In this document: positions 1-8,027 of the stretch, piece by piece
Numbering within the stretch: the stretch's first letter is position 1
Layout of the letters: every line of letters starts with the position of its first letter
Assembly: GCF_006539285.1 (NCBI RefSeq)
Contig: NZ_BJMS01000035.1
Coordinates: forward strand, 1-37,842
DNA length: 37,842 nt
Source of the DNA: Sporolactobacillus inulinus
GTDB taxonomy: Bacteria > Bacillota > Bacilli > Bacillales > Sporolactobacillaceae
Direction: 5' to 3'
Program-made: the position numbers and the translations under genes
Notes under the pieces: generated by a model
The model's input: only the letters and a program-made list of their open reading frames with translations
What the model was told of the DNA's origin: nothing
Databases searched by the model: none

Positions 1-120
1 CGGTTACTCGCTTGCACGCATGGCAAGGCGCGATCCCGCAGGCGCCCGGGCACCTCTGCTTTGATTCCCGGCCAAGACACTGGTCTATTGGCTTGAGGAT
101 GGGACAAAATCATAGATCCT

Positions 121-180
121 GAAAAGAAAAAATCGATGGTCACAAGCCGATTAAACGTCGGATTGTGACCATCGAGAAAA
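121..180 (-). terminator. Rho-independent terminator of the aminotransferase gene
   Basis: A 13-bp perfect stem (133-145 with 163-175) is extended by a further 4 bp across one mismatch. On the minus strand it is followed by a T-rich tract, the complement of the A run at 121-132. It lies about 60 bp beyond the stop of the minus-strand aminotransferase gene. I see no gene in 1-238. Bases 1-80 are GC-rich and may be an intergenic repeat. Confidence 0.85.
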
Positions 181-238
181 GTGAGCAATGTTCAATTTGA
201 GGATCAGTGATGATCGAATGCTTTTGCATGAGTCAGAA

Positions 239-1534
239 TCAATGCTTCTGCGCCGCTTCATCAAGCGACGCTTCAACGCTTGCTTTGAAAATGTCAAAGG
301 CGTCGTCGATTTGCTCCTTGGTAACAATAAGCGGTGGAATAAAACGAATCACATTGTGGTCCACGCCGCAGGAAAGTAAAATCAAACCTTTTTCTAGAGC
401 CTTGGCACGAATTGCTGTGACCAGATCGCCATTCGGTTTACCGTTACAGTCGACAAATTCAACTCCGATCATCAGACCAAGTCCTCTAACTTCCAGCACC
501 TCGTCACGTTCGGAAGCCAGCTGCTGCAATTTTTCTTTGAAGTATGCACCGACTTCATTGGCATGATCGACTAAGCCGCCTTCGAGCAATTCAAAGACGG
601 CTACCCCTGCCGCACAGGCAACCGGGTTGCCGCCGAACGTTCCGCCGTGCGTGCCGGCCGGCCATTTGTCCATCAAGTCGCGCCGCGCTACCAGTGCGCT
701 GAGCGGGAAACCGTTGGCAATCGCTTTGGCAAGTGACATGATATCCGGTTTCACATCAAAATTTTCGTAAGCAAAGATTTTGCCCGTTCTGCCAAATCCG
801 GTCTGAACCTCATCAAAGATAAGCAGGATACCGTGTTCATCGCAAATTTTGCGAATCGCTTGCAGGAAGGCCTTTGGTGGAACGATATAGCCGCCTTCGC
901 CTTGAATCGGCTCCAGAATCATGCAGGCCACTTGTTCCGGTTCAATCAGATCATGGAAAATTTCATCAAGCGTATTTAAGCAGCGTGCGACCTCCTGTTC
1001 CTCGGTGAGACCGGAACGCGTTGCATACGGATAGTCGGCATAATACACACTTGGGAGCAACCCCTCATAATTGCGGCGATACTTCGCATTCGAAGCAGTC
1101 AAAGTCGTCGTCGCAAGCGTTCGGCCATGAAAACTATGCTTAAATGTAATAATCCCCGGCCGATGGGTCACTTGTTTCGCCAGTTTGATTGCTGCCTCAT
1201 TTGCCTCCGCGCCGCTGTTTGAAAAATAGATTTTGTAATCATGGCCAACATGATCAAGAATTTTTTCTGCTAGTTTAATATAAGAAGGATAGTAGACAAC
1301 ATTATGCCCACCATGAACCAGCTGATCCATCTGCTGCTTTGCTTTTTGCAGCACGTAGGGATGGTTGTGGCCGCAGTTTACAACGGCGACGCCGCTGGCA
1401 AAATCAATATACTTTTTGCCGTTTTCATCCCAGACATAAGCGCCCTCTCCCTTGACAATGCCGAGCTGTGTTGCCCGCAAGGCAATTGGCGGAAACAAAT
1501 CCAATGATTTTTCATACATACTCTTATCCGGCAT
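239..1534 (-). CDS. Class III PLP-dependent aminotransferase (GABA/ornithine type)
   Basis: Fold-type I, PLP-dependent aminotransferase of 431 residues, the usual length of GabT/RocD/ArgD relatives. Visible motifs are SNSGAEANEAA (residues 106-115), FKHSFHGRT (131-139), the ILEPIQGEGG stretch (206-215), the cofactor aspartate in IFDEVQTGFGRTG (239-251) and the Schiff-base lysine in SLAKAIANG (Lys270). The start is taken as the ATG at 1534, which follows an AGAGGT ribosome site at suitable distance; an upstream TTG at 1570 has no support. Overall the sequence looks more like 4-aminobutyrate aminotransferases than RocD. However, it sits divergently from a LysR regulator and next to RocB, an arginine-deiminase-like enzyme and an amino acid ABC transporter, so ornithine is an equally plausible substrate. 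The product would be succinate or glutamate semialdehyde. Family assignment is firm; substrate is not. Confidence 0.9.
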   Translation of the reverse strand: MPDKSMYEKSLDLFPPIALRATQLGIVKGEGAYVWDENGKKYIDFASGVAVVNCGHNHPYVLQKAKQQMDQLVHGGHNVVYYPSYIKLAEKILDHVGHDYKIYFSNSGAEANEAAIKLAKQVTHRPGIITFKHSFHGRTLATTTLTASNAKYRRNYEGLLPSVYYADYPYATRSGLTEEQEVARCLNTLDEIFHDLIEPEQVACMILEPIQGEGGYIVPPKAFLQAIRKICDEHGILLIFDEVQTGFGRTGKIFAYENFDVKPDIMSLAKAIANGFPLSALVARRDLMDKWPAGTHGGTFGGNPVACAAGVAVFELLEGGLVDHANEVGAYFKEKLQQLASERDEVLEVRGLGLMIGVEFVDCNGKPNGDLVTAIRAKALEKGLILLSCGVDHNVIRFIPPLIVTKEQIDDAFDIFKASVEASLDEAAQKH

Positions 1535-1595
1535 AATCTCCATACCTCTTTTGCTAGAAATTCGAAGCAATCATCCAAGGCTAAAGCGACAAACT

Positions 1596-1601
1596 ATTAT
1601 A
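1596..1601 (-). promoter_or_regulatory. Candidate -10 box for the aminotransferase gene
   Basis: TATAAT on the minus strand, directly beside the 30-bp tandem repeat. No good -35 hexamer lies 16-18 bp upstream, which fits a promoter that needs an activator such as the adjacent LysR protein. Confidence 0.4.
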
Positions 1602-1660
1602 TACTGTTATTAAACAAGCGTTTATTTACTATACTGTTATTAAACAAGCGTTTATTTACT
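1601..1660. repeat. Perfect 30-bp tandem duplication in the divergent control region
   Basis: Bases 1601-1630 and 1631-1660 are identical. Each copy holds a short dyad, AAAC-aagc-GTTT, within an AT-rich frame. The pair lies between the divergent aminotransferase and LysR genes, immediately upstream of the candidate -10 box. Duplicated operators for the LysR regulator are the obvious reading, but this is inferred from position only. Confidence 0.9.
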
Positions 1661-1676
1661 TTTTTTATGTCATGAT

Positions 1677-1692
1677 TCGCGATAAATCGCGA
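1677..1692. promoter_or_regulatory. Palindrome upstream of lysR
   Basis: Perfect 7-bp arms, TCGCGAT and ATCGCGA, are separated by AA and end about 20 bp before the lysR start codon, just ahead of its ribosome site (GGAGGCGG at 1699-1706). It could be an operator or a small leader hairpin. Confidence 0.45.
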
Positions 1693-1712
1693 CGCTACGG
1701 AGGCGGAAATCA

Positions 1713-2597
1713 ATGGAACTCAGGCAATTGAGAACGTTTCAAACAGCAGCAAAACTGCTCAATTTTACGCAAGCTGCCAAACTGCTTAACTTTTCACAGC
1801 CAACGGTTACCGCGCAAATTCGCTCCTTGGAAGAAGAAATCGGCCACTCGCTTTTCTTTCGAATCGGCAAACAGACGTTTCTCACCGGACACGGCGAGAT
1901 CATGAAACACTATGTGGATCAGATCTTTCCAATCCTTGATCAGATGACGACCGAGCTTCAAGCTCAGAGCCGGACAGCAAGCAAATTAACCCTTGCTGCA
2001 TCGGAAACCTTTTGCACGCATTACTTTCCGCCGATCATTCGCCAATTTCTTGCTGACGATCCGGACATCGGAATCAAATTGGTCTCCTGCACCAGCGATA
2101 AAGTGATCGACGGCATCAACGCCAATCATTTTGATCTCGGCATCATTTCCGGATCGTATCACAAATCCGGCGTGACGAATATCGTCCTCTCAGAAAAAGA
2201 GGATCTCGTTCTGATCGTATCCGACACGCTTTATCAGCACAACACTACTCAGGAGTTGCTGGAGAAGTACCCGTTCATCAAATATGAGATCGTCGGCCCC
2301 TTTGAAGAACAAATGAACAGCTATATCGATGAAAACGACATCCATCTGCGAAAAATGATCGAATGCAGCAGTCTGGAAGCGGTAAAAAGCGCGGTGACCC
2401 ATGCGATTGGTGTCGGACTGATCAGCCGCAATCTTGTTAAAAAAGAACTGGCAGAACGCCAGTTACATGAGATCCATTTAAACTCAAAACCCATTGTCAT
2501 CCAAACTTCGCTGATCATCGCCACGCACAAGCTCCGTGATCCGAAAACGATGCATTTGATTCGTCTCATTGAGCAGAAGTGGAATATGATTCACTGA
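1713..2597 (+). CDS. LysR-family transcriptional regulator
   Basis: A 294-residue LysR-type regulator of normal length. Residues 1-60 form the winged helix-turn-helix, with the typical run FTQAAKLLNFSQPTVTAQI followed by LEEEIGHSLFFR. Residues from about 90 form the periplasmic-binding-like effector domain. The ATG is preceded by a strong GGAGGCGG site. It is transcribed divergently from the aminotransferase across a region with a 30-bp tandem repeat, and it converges, with only 10 bp between stops, on the ABC transporter operon. LysR proteins usually control the divergent gene and themselves. The likely targets are therefore the aminotransferase and perhaps the transporter/RocB operon, with an amino acid or breakdown product as coinducer. 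The specific ligand cannot be read from sequence. Confidence 0.93.
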   Translation: MELRQLRTFQTAAKLLNFTQAAKLLNFSQPTVTAQIRSLEEEIGHSLFFRIGKQTFLTGHGEIMKHYVDQIFPILDQMTTELQAQSRTASKLTLAASETFCTHYFPPIIRQFLADDPDIGIKLVSCTSDKVIDGINANHFDLGIISGSYHKSGVTNIVLSEKEDLVLIVSDTLYQHNTTQELLEKYPFIKYEIVGPFEEQMNSYIDENDIHLRKMIECSSLEAVKSAVTHAIGVGLISRNLVKKELAERQLHEIHLNSKPIVIQTSLIIATHKLRDPKTMHLIRLIEQKWNMIH

Positions 2598-2607
2598 TCG
2601 TTAAGAA

Positions 2608-3333
2608 TTACAGAATCTTTTCTAGAAAATCTTTTGCCCGATCCGTTTTCGGGTTACTGAAAAAGGCTGCCGGAGTATTAGATTCCAGAATTCTGCCGTC
2701 GTCCATGAACACGACTTTATTGGCAACTTGTTTGGCAAAGCCCATTTCGTGCGTCACGATCACCATGGTCATTCCGGACTCAGCAAGCGACTGAATAACA
2801 TCCAATACTTCTTTGACCATTTCCGGATCAAGTGCGGAAGTCGGTTCGTCAAACAACATGTATTCAGGTTCCATCGCTAGTGCACGGGCAATTGCAACAC
2901 GCTGCTTCTGACCGCCTGAGAGTTTGTTTGGGTATTGATTCTTCTTATCAAGCAGCCCGACTTTTTCAAGCAGCGCTTCCGCTCGCTTGACAGCCTCGTC
3001 CTTAGACAGCTTTTTCACTTTCATTGGTGCATAAATCAAATTATCGAGTACGGTTTTATGCGGAAAAAGATGGAAGTGCTGAAAAACCATGCCGACCTTT
3101 TCCCTAACCTTGGTGACCTGTTTCTGTTTAAGGGAAACAAGGTCCTGATCATCGATCAAAACGTTCCCCTTCGTCGGTTGTTCAAGCAAGTTGATACAAC
3201 GTAAAAATGTAGACTTTCCTGACCCGGACGGTCCAATGATGACAACGACTTCGCCCTTATTAATGTCTAATGTGACATCTTTCAGTACCTTAGTGCTGCC
3301 GAAATCTTTAAATACATGTTCAGCTTTGATCAC
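2608..3333 (-). CDS. Polar amino acid ABC transporter, ATP-binding protein
   Basis: A 241-residue nucleotide-binding subunit of the GlnQ/HisP/ArtM type. It shows Walker [10 protein letters not shown] (residues about 34-42), Q-loop [12 protein letters not shown], signature [15 protein letters not shown], Walker [14 protein letters not shown] and switch histidine VTHEMGF. The gene overlaps the permease gene upstream by 14 bp, so translation is probably coupled. It is the last gene of the operon ADI-like / rocB / binding protein / permease / ATPase. It powers uptake of a polar amino acid. From its neighbours the substrate would be arginine, citrulline or ornithine, but the ATPase itself does not determine that. 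Confidence 0.94.
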   Translation of the reverse strand: MIKAEHVFKDFGSTKVLKDVTLDINKGEVVVIIGPSGSGKSTFLRCINLLEQPTKGNVLIDDQDLVSLKQKQVTKVREKVGMVFQHFHLFPHKTVLDNLIYAPMKVKKLSKDEAVKRAEALLEKVGLLDKKNQYPNKLSGGQKQRVAIARALAMEPEYMLFDEPTSALDPEMVKEVLDVIQSLAESGMTMVIVTHEMGFAKQVANKVVFMDDGRILESNTPAAFFSNPKTDRAKDFLEKIL

Positions 3334-3997
3334 TGCGGCTCAGTCTCCTTTCAATGCGTCCGCCAACCGCGGTCAAGATCAGGACAACAATATAATACAT
3401 GATGAACGCGACGAACATCGGCGGAAAGTACATATAGTATTCCGCAGATACGATCTGAGAACGCCGCATCATATCAGTGACTGCAATCGTCGATACAATT
3501 GCAGAATCCTTGGTTAACGTAATAAATTCATTCATCATTGCCGGCAAAATATTCTTGATTGCTTGGGGCAGAATGATATCCCTCATCATCGGCCAGTAGC
3601 CGACGCCAAGTGCACTTGCTGCTTCAAACTGTCCTTTATCGACCGCATTAATCCCCGATCGGATAATTTCAGACATATACGCCCCTGAGTTCAAGCCAAA
3701 GGTAACGATTGCACAAGTAGTCGGATTGACGTCGTTCAAGCCAATCAATTGCGGTATCGCAAAATAAGCGAGTGCAAGCTGCATAATCAGTGGTGTCCCT
3801 CGAAAAATCGAGGTGTATGCTCTGGCAATTCCGCTTAATAGTTTTATTTTTCCGATCTTGCATAAGGAAAGCAGTATGCCTAATACAAAACCGATGATCG
3901 CCGCACCTAATGCAATCCCCAAAGTTACCCAAATACCATTTATAATATAGGGAATTGAAGGAGCAATTGTCTTAAAACCGGTAATCACATGTTCCAT
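3320..3997 (-). CDS. Polar amino acid ABC transporter, permease
   Basis: A 225-residue membrane protein of the HisM/GlnP family. It has an N-terminal hydrophobic segment ([17 protein letters not shown]), the family signature [14 protein letters not shown] near residues 62-75, and the EAA loop ([20 protein letters not shown]) that docks the ATPase. About five membrane segments are visible. It probably works as a homodimer because only one permease gene is present. It sits between the binding protein (33-bp gap) and the ATPase (14-bp overlap). Confidence 0.94.
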   Translation of the reverse strand: MEHVITGFKTIAPSIPYIINGIWVTLGIALGAAIIGFVLGILLSLCKIGKIKLLSGIARAYTSIFRGTPLIMQLALAYFAIPQLIGLNDVNPTTCAIVTFGLNSGAYMSEIIRSGINAVDKGQFEAASALGVGYWPMMRDIILPQAIKNILPAMMNEFITLTKDSAIVSTIAVTDMMRRSQIVSAEYYMYFPPMFVAFIMYYIVVLILTAVGGRIERRLSRSDQS

Positions 3998-4030
3998 TGC
4001 CCCATGATCCTTTCACTTCAAAATAGAATT

Positions 4031-4807
4031 TTATTGATTGACAATCCATTTCTTAACGAGTTCATCTTTCTTGCCGTTCTTTTCCATTTCCTTAAAAACC
4101 TTATTAAATTTAGCCGTTAATTTGCTGTCTTTCGGGAAGGCGGCACTAATCGGATCATACTGAGTCTTTCCATCAACCACTGCTTTAAACTGTTCCAGGT
4201 TCTTATCTTTGCTTGTGTACCCGTAAGCAACCGTATCGACAGTGATGATCGCATCAAGTTTTTTCGTGCGCATAGCCTCAACCATTTCATTCAGCTTGTC
4301 CCAGCTTTGAATCTTCATCGGAATCGTTTTATTCACTTTTTTAGCCAATGTTTCCTGAGTTGTTCCGAGTTGCACGCCGACCTTCTTACCTTTTAGATCG
4401 TTCATTGTTTTAATGTTTGTGCCTGCGCGTGTGAGGACAACTTGGTACGATTGGTAATAGGTCTTCGAAAAGTCAACTTGCTGGCGCCGTTTCGGTGTAT
4501 CCACCATACCGGCCATAACGAAGTCTACCTTTTTGCTGTTCAACGCGGCAATCAAACCGTTAAAATCTTGGTTTTGCACTTCCAATTTGTAGCCCAGTTT
4601 ATCGGCAACATACTTTGCCAAGTCGAGGTCAAAGCCAACAATCTTATTTCCATTTTTCGTATCCACATTTTCAAATGGCGGATAATCGGCACTCGTCCCC
4701 ATAACAATCGTTTTCTTCTTGCTTGAATCGCTGCTTCCTGAGCTGCTGCATGCCGACAGAACAACCAGCAGCAGGGCCATCATAATAAAACCAACTTTTT
4801 TTACCAT
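4031..4807 (-). CDS. Polar amino acid ABC transporter, substrate-binding lipoprotein
   Basis: A 258-residue extracellular binding protein (SBP_bac_3). It starts with a lipoprotein signal peptide and lipobox ending LSAC, with the acylated Cys at residue 20. The mature part has the family run YPPFENVD, the FDLDLAKYVADKLG helix, and VDFVMAGMVDTPKRRQQVDFSKTYY, whose Thr and Arg normally hold the amino acid carboxylate. A second-domain DAIITVDTVAYG stretch often supplies the acid that binds the alpha-amino group. It lies 55 bp downstream of rocB in the same direction. Binding of a basic or carbamoylated amino acid is inferred from context only. Confidence 0.94.
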   Translation of the reverse strand: MVKKVGFIMMALLLVVLSACSSSGSSDSSKKKTIVMGTSADYPPFENVDTKNGNKIVGFDLDLAKYVADKLGYKLEVQNQDFNGLIAALNSKKVDFVMAGMVDTPKRRQQVDFSKTYYQSYQVVLTRAGTNIKTMNDLKGKKVGVQLGTTQETLAKKVNKTIPMKIQSWDKLNEMVEAMRTKKLDAIITVDTVAYGYTSKDKNLEQFKAVVDGKTQYDPISAAFPKDSKLTAKFNKVFKEMEKNGKKDELVKKWIVNQ

Positions 4808-4862
4808 TAACTTTCGCCCCTTATCATTATATCTTGATTCCTATTTAGGAATTGAAACACCA

Positions 4863-6530
4863 TTAACCATCCGGGTGATCCGCGAAAATGCGTTCGGTCA
4901 TCGAGCGGATCAGTTTCGGCAGAACGCCGTAAGAATAAGGTTTGTATAAACGCTCCATCCAAGTATGCGCCTTTTTGCCATAGACGCCCATGTCCAGAAC
5001 TGGAATGTTCAACTTGCGGATCCGATCCAGCGGTACGCTGTAGGTTTTGCCCCAACCGGGGAAATTGTGAACAATTGCTTCCGTTTCTTCGCTCGTCTCG
5101 CTCATGGATAGATAACTGCTGTCGGCAAGATACGGAAAAAAGCGTTTCTTCGCAAAGTGTTCGCCTGTTTCTTGTTCCGCGTGACGAAGCACATCGTCAA
5201 GGATTTGATCGCAGCGTTTTTCTTCAGGTACGTTATCGCGCAGGTAATTATGCGGACAATAAGGCGGTGCAAAGAAAACAATCACTTTCGGACGCTTATC
5301 GCCGGCGCTTGCCTCAAGGGCTTCAATGACCTTGCAGCTGACTTGACGAAAGTCTTCATTAGGGTTGCCCTGAATGACCTGATCCATGATTTTCTCAACA
5401 GGAACGCCTTTCTGATTCAGTTCTTCGACGAATTCCTCATAGCTGAGCACATCAACGTCCCAATGCGGTGCTTGCCCTTGAAGTCCGCAGTTGGCTGAGA
5501 ATACGCTATACTGCTGCTTAAGAAACGCGGCTAAATCAGCGCAGGCATCGGCAGCAACATGCTTTAACTGTTCCATCACTGCATTCGGTGTACGCTCATA
5601 GAGAAAATAGTTGAAGTACATAAAGGTCGTACCTGCGGTTTGCACATTATAAAATGCCTTTTTGTCGCGCTGAAAGAGACACGATGGCGGCAGAATCACT
5701 TCATTTGCAATTTGTTCCGCACCATCCATGTTGTTATTGAGCGCTTCATTAATTTTACTGGCAATCAGCGTCGGATCGATGCCGGAAAGTGTTTCGCCGA
5801 CATGCGTTTCTCTGCCGCGAATATAAAAACATCCGAGCAGTTTTCCCGCTGACCCTGTATAAATGTATCGCTGCGTATCGCCTTTATAGAGCGGACTGAC
5901 GAAGTCCCCATTAATTGCTAATTTATAGTGAAGATTCTTTTCATCCCGTAAGCGGATCAATTCAGATACAGCTTCCATGACCCCTTCATGATCATTTTCT
6001 TCAACCGGATTAAACATGACAAGCAAGTTTCCCTTTAGCTGCTCACGATGCTGCGCATAGTAGAGCAGGTTGCCGAGATGGACGGCATCGCCGCTTTTCA
6101 TATCCAGCATGCCGCGCCCAAACAGCCAGTCTCCAGATGCCGCATCCTTTTGCACATCGGGATCTTTCGTGTATTTCGAGAAATAGTGTTGAAGATAATC
6201 AGGATCCAGCGCATGCGCTTCGATCGAATTAAAGTCGTCGGTACCTACCGTATCCATATGACCATGATATATGATGGTCTGCTTATTTTCAAACATACTT
6301 TCGAGAAGAGCAAAAACATTTTTTCTGCCAAGCGTATCGCCTTCCAGTTTCTGAGTCCAAACCTGATCAGGATGTTCTTTGAAATAAGGAAACGAACGGA
6401 GAATCGCCTCTAACTCATCGGCCATCGTTACTTCGCCATCTGTGCCGTTTACGCTCTTAATACCGACCAAATCTCTTGCAAATTGCTCAATTTGCTGCTC
6501 AATTGGCAGATCTTTGACTTTTTCGTACAT
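4863..6530 (-). CDS. rocB: RocB-type M20 hydrolase (citrulline/N-carbamoyl-ornithine hydrolase)
   Basis: A 555-residue M20-type metallohydrolase, close in length and layout to Bacillus subtilis RocB. The metal-site motifs of the clan are present: IIYHGHMDTVG (His91, Asp93), WLFGRGMLDMKSG (bridging Asp143) and FNPVEENDHEG (catalytic Glu177 and metal-binding Glu178). A C-terminal MGVYGKKAHTWMERLY probably supplies the last His. The insert between them corresponds to the dimerisation domain. B. subtilis RocB has been reported as a manganese-dependent N-carbamoyl-L-ornithine hydrolase that turns citrulline into ornithine; this is recalled knowledge, not something the sequence shows. The gene follows the arginine-deiminase-like gene by 28 bp and precedes the transporter, so here it may process citrulline made next door. 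In B. subtilis rocB lies in a sigma-L operon; I found no -24/-12 promoter here. Confidence 0.88.
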   Translation of the reverse strand: MYEKVKDLPIEQQIEQFARDLVGIKSVNGTDGEVTMADELEAILRSFPYFKEHPDQVWTQKLEGDTLGRKNVFALLESMFENKQTIIYHGHMDTVGTDDFNSIEAHALDPDYLQHYFSKYTKDPDVQKDAASGDWLFGRGMLDMKSGDAVHLGNLLYYAQHREQLKGNLLVMFNPVEENDHEGVMEAVSELIRLRDEKNLHYKLAINGDFVSPLYKGDTQRYIYTGSAGKLLGCFYIRGRETHVGETLSGIDPTLIASKINEALNNNMDGAEQIANEVILPPSCLFQRDKKAFYNVQTAGTTFMYFNYFLYERTPNAVMEQLKHVAADACADLAAFLKQQYSVFSANCGLQGQAPHWDVDVLSYEEFVEELNQKGVPVEKIMDQVIQGNPNEDFRQVSCKVIEALEASAGDKRPKVIVFFAPPYCPHNYLRDNVPEEKRCDQILDDVLRHAEQETGEHFAKKRFFPYLADSSYLSMSETSEETEAIVHNFPGWGKTYSVPLDRIRKLNIPVLDMGVYGKKAHTWMERLYKPYSYGVLPKLIRSMTERIFADHPDG

Positions 6531-6558
6531 AATTCTTTTCTCCCTTCCGATGGATCAT

Positions 6559-7551
6559 TTAGTCAACAGGATCACGCTGCAGGACGAGCGAGGAGCAATG
6601 GATGCCGCCGCCCATTTTATTCAACTCATCGACCGGGATTGCAATGACCGTAACACCCGCTTTCTCGAGTGCTTCAATCGTCCGCACGCCAAGAGATGTG
6701 AACAAGACTTTCCCCGGTTCTAGGCAAAGCAAATTCGTGGTCATCGGCGGATCAAACGGGTCCGTATAGATGAGCTTAACACCGCGCTGCTGCAGTTCCT
6801 GAAGAAACCAGTGCGGCAAATTGGTTGGGTCAACCAGCGCTTTGTCCTTGTCGACCATATTGAACACTTCATCAAGATGAATCATACTTGACGGCAGATC
6901 AACGACGATCAGTTCCATGCCCTGCCAGGACAGAATGGCGCGCAATTGATCGATGCCGGACTGATTCACACGGATCGATCGGCCGACAATTGCCGTTTTG
7001 CGGTCAAATACCATAAAGCTCCCGCCCTCAACAAATCCTTGTCCTTGAATGGATGCCAATACCGGCATGCCGATCTGAGCCGCTGTTTTGAGGGTGCGCC
7101 GCGTTTCGCCATACCTGAATTTCAAAGCAAAGCGGGCCAAAATCAAACCGCCCGGAATGACCATCCCCACATCACGGGCAAACAAATTATTGGTCAGCAA
7201 TTCATCGTCTTCGATAAGCGGAATCACATCAACACCTTCATTTTTCAACACTCCAGTCATCCGGTCATGCTGTTCCTGCATTTTCGCCAGATCAAGCGGA
7301 TCTTCGCTTAAGCAATAGCTGAGAATATTCCCCTTGTCATCGCGAAGAATCCGTGCCCCTGCCTCCGGCTCGAAGCGCGCTTTATTCAATTCATGAATTT
7401 CATTGCCCGGGCGGTGGACAAAAACCTTACGCACCTTCCCATATGCATTGGGATTGCCCCAATCGCAGTTCCAGTATTTTTCAAGCAAAGACGCTTCTTC
7501 AAAGGAACGCTTCACCATATTTTCATCAAGAAATTTATGCAAGGTGGTCAT
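6559..7551 (-). CDS. Guanidine-modifying hydrolase, arginine deiminase-like
   Basis: A 330-residue protein of the arginine deiminase / dimethylargininase / amidinotransferase fold. It keeps the expected residues: Arg126-Asp127 (LFARDVGM), Glu175 (GFVEGGSF), the catalytic His225 and Asp227 (MIHLDEVF), and the nucleophile Cys319 in GGGIHCSSLVLQRDP near the C-terminus. It is shorter than ArcA (about 400 residues). The start is the ATG at 7551 behind AGGAGG; upstream in-frame codons lack a ribosome site. It is the first gene of the operon with rocB and an amino acid ABC transporter. The predicted reaction is hydrolysis of arginine or a related guanidino compound to citrulline (or a ureido compound) plus ammonia. 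Dimethylargininase or direct arginine dihydrolase activity are alternatives. No arcB or arcC is in the window. Confidence 0.85.
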   Translation of the reverse strand: MTTLHKFLDENMVKRSFEEASLLEKYWNCDWGNPNAYGKVRKVFVHRPGNEIHELNKARFEPEAGARILRDDKGNILSYCLSEDPLDLAKMQEQHDRMTGVLKNEGVDVIPLIEDDELLTNNLFARDVGMVIPGGLILARFALKFRYGETRRTLKTAAQIGMPVLASIQGQGFVEGGSFMVFDRKTAIVGRSIRVNQSGIDQLRAILSWQGMELIVVDLPSSMIHLDEVFNMVDKDKALVDPTNLPHWFLQELQQRGVKLIYTDPFDPPMTTNLLCLEPGKVLFTSLGVRTIEALEKAGVTVIAIPVDELNKMGGGIHCSSLVLQRDPVD

Positions 7552-7599
7552 GCCAAGTCCTCCTATCCGATTTAAAATCATACTGTTCATGGTATAAAA

Positions 7600-7654
7600 C
7601 CTAACACAATTTAGGCTATACTCCGATTATAGTATAAAATTCAGAATCATGTTA
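7600..7654 (-). promoter_or_regulatory. Candidate promoter and operators of the ADI-like/rocB operon
   Basis: On the minus strand TATAAT (7626-7631) lies 17 bp from a weak TAACAT (7649-7654). Two inverted repeats overlap or follow the -10 box: CTATA-N7-TATAG (7616-7632) and CCTAA-N6-TTAGG (7600-7615). The first also fits the loose T-N11-A LysR pattern. No GG-N10-GC sigma-L element was seen near the operon. Confidence 0.45.
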
Positions 7655-7847
7655 TTTGCAAATCGCTATGTCATGTATTTGATAAACCTATCGTTTCGAA
7701 AAAGTGTGACAAATCCGCATTCCATATACGAATCACTGATGCGCCGTAAGCGTCATTGCATCTGCACACTGGCCCTTATCCTTGTTTTTTAAATTGTCAG
7801 ATTTCCCTTCCGCAAGATATTGTTTGTCAGAAATCATGACATAATAT

Positions 7848-7876
7848 TTGACGATCTCTCCCCATTCAATTATGAT
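7848..7876 (+). promoter_or_regulatory. Sigma-A promoter of the riboswitch-amidohydrolase unit
   Basis: TTGACG (7848-7853), a 17-bp spacer, then TATGAT (7871-7876). Transcription would begin near 7883, about 20 bases before the riboswitch aptamer. Confidence 0.8.
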
Positions 7877-7901
7877 TAAGTACGTAAACTTCATCCTTTC
7901 T

Positions 7902-7973
7902 GTTTTCGTATATCCTTAATAATACGGTTTAGGGGTTTCTACCTGGGAACCGTAAATTCCCGGCTACGAAAAA
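7902..7973 (+). ncRNA. Purine (guanine-class) riboswitch aptamer
   Basis: P1 pairs TTTTCGTA (7903-7910) with TACGAAAA (7965-7972). J1/2 keeps the U-A-U-A core, and P2 is CCTTAAT with TTTAGGG and an AATACGG-type loop. J2/3 is the invariant GTTTCTACC and L3 is CCGTAAA. The base just before the 3' strand of P1 is C, the position that reads guanine (adenine aptamers have U). P3 can form 7 bp where the xpt aptamer has 6, and the usual A73 is replaced by G or missing. The 3' strand of P1 is also the 5' arm of the following terminator, so ligand binding should prevent termination (an ON switch). It precedes a deaminase-type amidohydrolase. Confidence 0.92.
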
Positions 7974-8005
7974 TATGCGTGCATATTTTTCGTAGCCTTT
8001 TTTTT
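7962..8005 (+). terminator. Riboswitch-controlled intrinsic terminator
   Basis: A perfect 17-bp stem (7962-7978 with 7981-7997), a two-base loop and eight T. The first half overlaps the 3' side of aptamer P1 (7965-7972). P1 and the terminator therefore cannot coexist, as in the pbuE-type arrangement. Confidence 0.93.
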
Positions 8006-8027
8006 ATTCATTATTTTACGATTGGAG

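Noticed and set aside
1601-1660. Two direct repeats as a CRISPR
   Set aside because: Only two copies with no spacer between them and no cas genes; it is a tandem duplication.
7552-7760. A sigma-L (-24/-12) promoter for the rocB operon, as in B. subtilis
   Set aside because: No GG-N10-GC element was found; a sigma-A -10 box is present instead.
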